Positions 5,604 to 7,011 of a stretch of DNA of 7,011 bases are shown one piece after another. Positions within the stretch are counted from its first letter, which is position 1. Each line of letters opens with the position of its first letter. Below the pieces are notes generated by a model. The model saw nothing but the letters and a program-made list of their open reading frames with translations, was not told where the DNA came from and made no database searches. Origin of the DNA: Legionella genomosp. 1 (lineage in GTDB: Bacteria; Pseudomonadota; Gammaproteobacteria; Legionellales; Legionellaceae); assembly GCA_945867185.1 (NCBI GenBank), contig CAMBHM010000076.1, positions 1-7,011 on the forward strand, in the 5' to 3' direction. The position numbers and the translations under genes are program-made.

Positions 5604-6992
5604 ATGGTAGACAAATCACTCGAGCCGTCTTGGCACCATCATGCGGTGCCTCGTTATACCAGCTATCCGTCAGCCCATCACTTCAATTCGGAAACCAGTA
5701 GACGACAACACACCGAATGGCTCGGCACTGTCTCAAAAAATACGCGTGTTGCCGTTTATGTTCACATTCCTTTTTGCAAAGAACTCTGCTGGTTTTGCGG
5801 CTGCCATACGATGATCACACGACAAGAGTCTATTGTCTCACGGTATGTGTCCTGCTTGTTAGATGAAATAGCACTGATTAAAAAACAACTAAGAGGGCAG
5901 GGACGTCTCGTCAGCGTGCATTTTGGTGGCGGTTCACCCAACAGTCTTTCACAGTCGGATGTATCTAGAATCCTTGAGGCGATTCGATCACTCTTTACTT
6001 TGAATGCACAAGATTTCCCAGGATCACAGGCAACCGATCCCCTCAAGGAATTGGCTATTGAACTTGATCCTCGTACAACGAGCACTCAGCAAATCCATAC
6101 CTATAGCGCGCTTGGTTTCAATAGAATCAGTCTCGGCATACAAGACTTTGACCCTACAGTTCAGCAAGCCATCCATCGGATCCAACCATACAACATGGTC
6201 GCCTCTTTAATCAGCGAGCTGCGAAAGGCCCACTTAGCCCAGATCAACTGCGATTTGATTTATGGGTTGCCTCTGCAAACGCCAGTACGATTCCAAGATA
6301 CCCTTGAAAAAGTCATCGAACTCAACCCGTCCCGAATGGCTCTCTTTTCTTATGCACACCTACCAGCGCTTAAAAAACATCAGCGGATGATCGAAACAGG
6401 AGCGCTCCCATCACTACAAGAAAAATTAGCCCTCTATCGAATTGCTTGCCGAACCTTCGTTAAAAACGGCTACATTGAAATCGGCATTGACCATTTTGCA
6501 AAACGAGACGATCCCCTAGTTACTGCATTGAATCAACGTACACTCAGTCGTAATTTTCAAGGCTACGTTTCTGAGGCAACTGATGTACTGATAGGCCTCG
6601 GCACATCAGCCATCAGTCAGTTCCCTGAGGGCTATGTTCAAAATGAGACAAATATCTCAAATTATCGGCAAGCGATTCAAGCCGCTCATTTGCCGAGCAT
6701 CCGCGGGTGGACATTCAATGACGACGATCGTTTTAGAAAACAAGTGATTGATGCGCTCATGTGTTATATGCGTGTTGATCTCGATTCCATTAGTCAAGCC
6801 TTTGGAAAAAGCTCGAGCTATTTCCAAAACGAGTTAACCTTGTTAGAGAGCGATCTATATCATTCTATCGTCTCGATCGAGAACCATGTTATTCAAGTCA
6901 TCACGCCGGACAGAATGGCCGCTCGCATCATCGCTTCTGTCTTCGATCCGCGTCAAGTGGCTACACTAGGTCGCTGTTCTAGCGTGATCTAA
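5604..6992 (+). CDS. hemN: Oxygen-independent coproporphyrinogen III oxidase (radical SAM)
   Basis: This cytoplasmic enzyme decarboxylates two propionates of coproporphyrinogen III to give protoporphyrinogen IX, using SAM instead of oxygen, and so supports haem synthesis in anaerobic or micro-oxic conditions. At 462 aa it is close to E. coli HemN (457). Diagnostic features in order: RYTSYPSA (17-24); YVHIPFC with the CX3CX2CXC motif C58-C62-C65-C67 (CKELCWFCGC); GGGSP (108-112) in the SAM site; ELDPR (153-157); GIQDFDPTVQQAIHRIQ (178-194); DLIYGLP (217-223); SYAHLP (249-254); HFAKRDDPL (297-305); RNFQGY (316-321). The true-HemN phrases QDFDP and NRxQ-like HRIQ separate it from the HemW/YggW relatives. 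A stretch around 134-149 looks longer than in E. coli. The SD is weak (GAG at 5595-5597). The 115-bp upstream gap shows no clear FNR site or strong promoter; TATAAA at 5524 lacks a good -35. The coding strand is C-rich, opposite in GC skew to the cytochrome gene on the same strand. Confidence 0.95.
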   Translation: MVDKSLEPSWHHHAVPRYTSYPSAHHFNSETSRRQHTEWLGTVSKNTRVAVYVHIPFCKELCWFCGCHTMITRQESIVSRYVSCLLDEIALIKKQLRGQGRLVSVHFGGGSPNSLSQSDVSRILEAIRSLFTLNAQDFPGSQATDPLKELAIELDPRTTSTQQIHTYSALGFNRISLGIQDFDPTVQQAIHRIQPYNMVASLISELRKAHLAQINCDLIYGLPLQTPVRFQDTLEKVIELNPSRMALFSYAHLPALKKHQRMIETGALPSLQEKLALYRIACRTFVKNGYIEIGIDHFAKRDDPLVTALNQRTLSRNFQGYVSEATDVLIGLGTSAISQFPEGYVQNETNISNYRQAIQAAHLPSIRGWTFNDDDRFRKQVIDALMCYMRVDLDSISQAFGKSSSYFQNELTLLESDLYHSIVSIENHVIQVITPDRMAARIIASVFDPRQVATLGRCSSVI

Positions 6993-7011
6993 ATACACGT
7001 AATTTTAAAAT

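Noticed and set aside
5762..6210. Open frames at 5762-6085 (minus) and 6004-6210 (plus)
   Set aside because: Both are shadows within the conserved hemN core.

Overview
The window looks like chromosomal DNA of a facultatively anaerobic or micro-oxic proteobacterium, most likely a gammaproteobacterium. It has moderate GC (low-to-mid 40s percent in the rows I counted). The reasons are a class III (anaerobic) ribonucleotide reductase operon under NrdR-type operators, an oxygen-independent HemN, and a membrane-anchored multihaem cytochrome c of the proteobacterial periplasmic-dehydrogenase type. No mobile element, CRISPR array, tRNA or rRNA was seen.

Layout. Positions 1-2782 (minus strand) hold nrdD (anaerobic ribonucleoside-triphosphate reductase, 715 aa). 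It is followed by nrdG (its radical-SAM activase), whose start overlaps the nrdD end by 26 bases and whose C-terminus runs off the left edge. The nrdD promoter region carries two near-perfect NrdR boxes inside a 19-bp direct repeat with a 31-bp offset; the distal box contains the stop codon of the next gene. That gene (2886-4103, minus) encodes a 405-aa multi-pass membrane protein with a central coiled-coil region and an acidic C-terminus; I do not recognise it. The 131-146 bp divergent gap at 4104-4249 has two face-to-face sigma-70-like promoters with a LexA-like palindrome between them. On the plus strand at 4250-5488 is a three-haem cytochrome c. Its first two haem domains resemble the alcohol/gluconate dehydrogenase cytochrome subunit, and its third is a cytochrome c5-type domain. 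Positions 5604-6992 (plus) encode HemN.

How the genes fit together. NrdD/NrdG make dNTPs without oxygen. HemN makes haem precursor without oxygen. The cytochrome would pass electrons from a periplasmic dehydrogenase or the quinone pool to an oxidase or reductase. NrdG, NrdD and HemN all depend on oxygen-sensitive radical chemistry. Apart from nrdDG the genes look like separate transcription units, not one operon.

Most notable points: the NrdR operator pair embedded in a neighbour's stop codon; the T8 tract plus Cys/His tail at the nrdD end, with nrdG open in the shifted frame; the cytochrome c5 fusion with no dehydrogenase partner in view; the LexA-like site between opposed promoters; and an abrupt reversal of GC skew between the cytochrome gene and hemN. 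None of these is proof of a new system; each is a candidate for checking.
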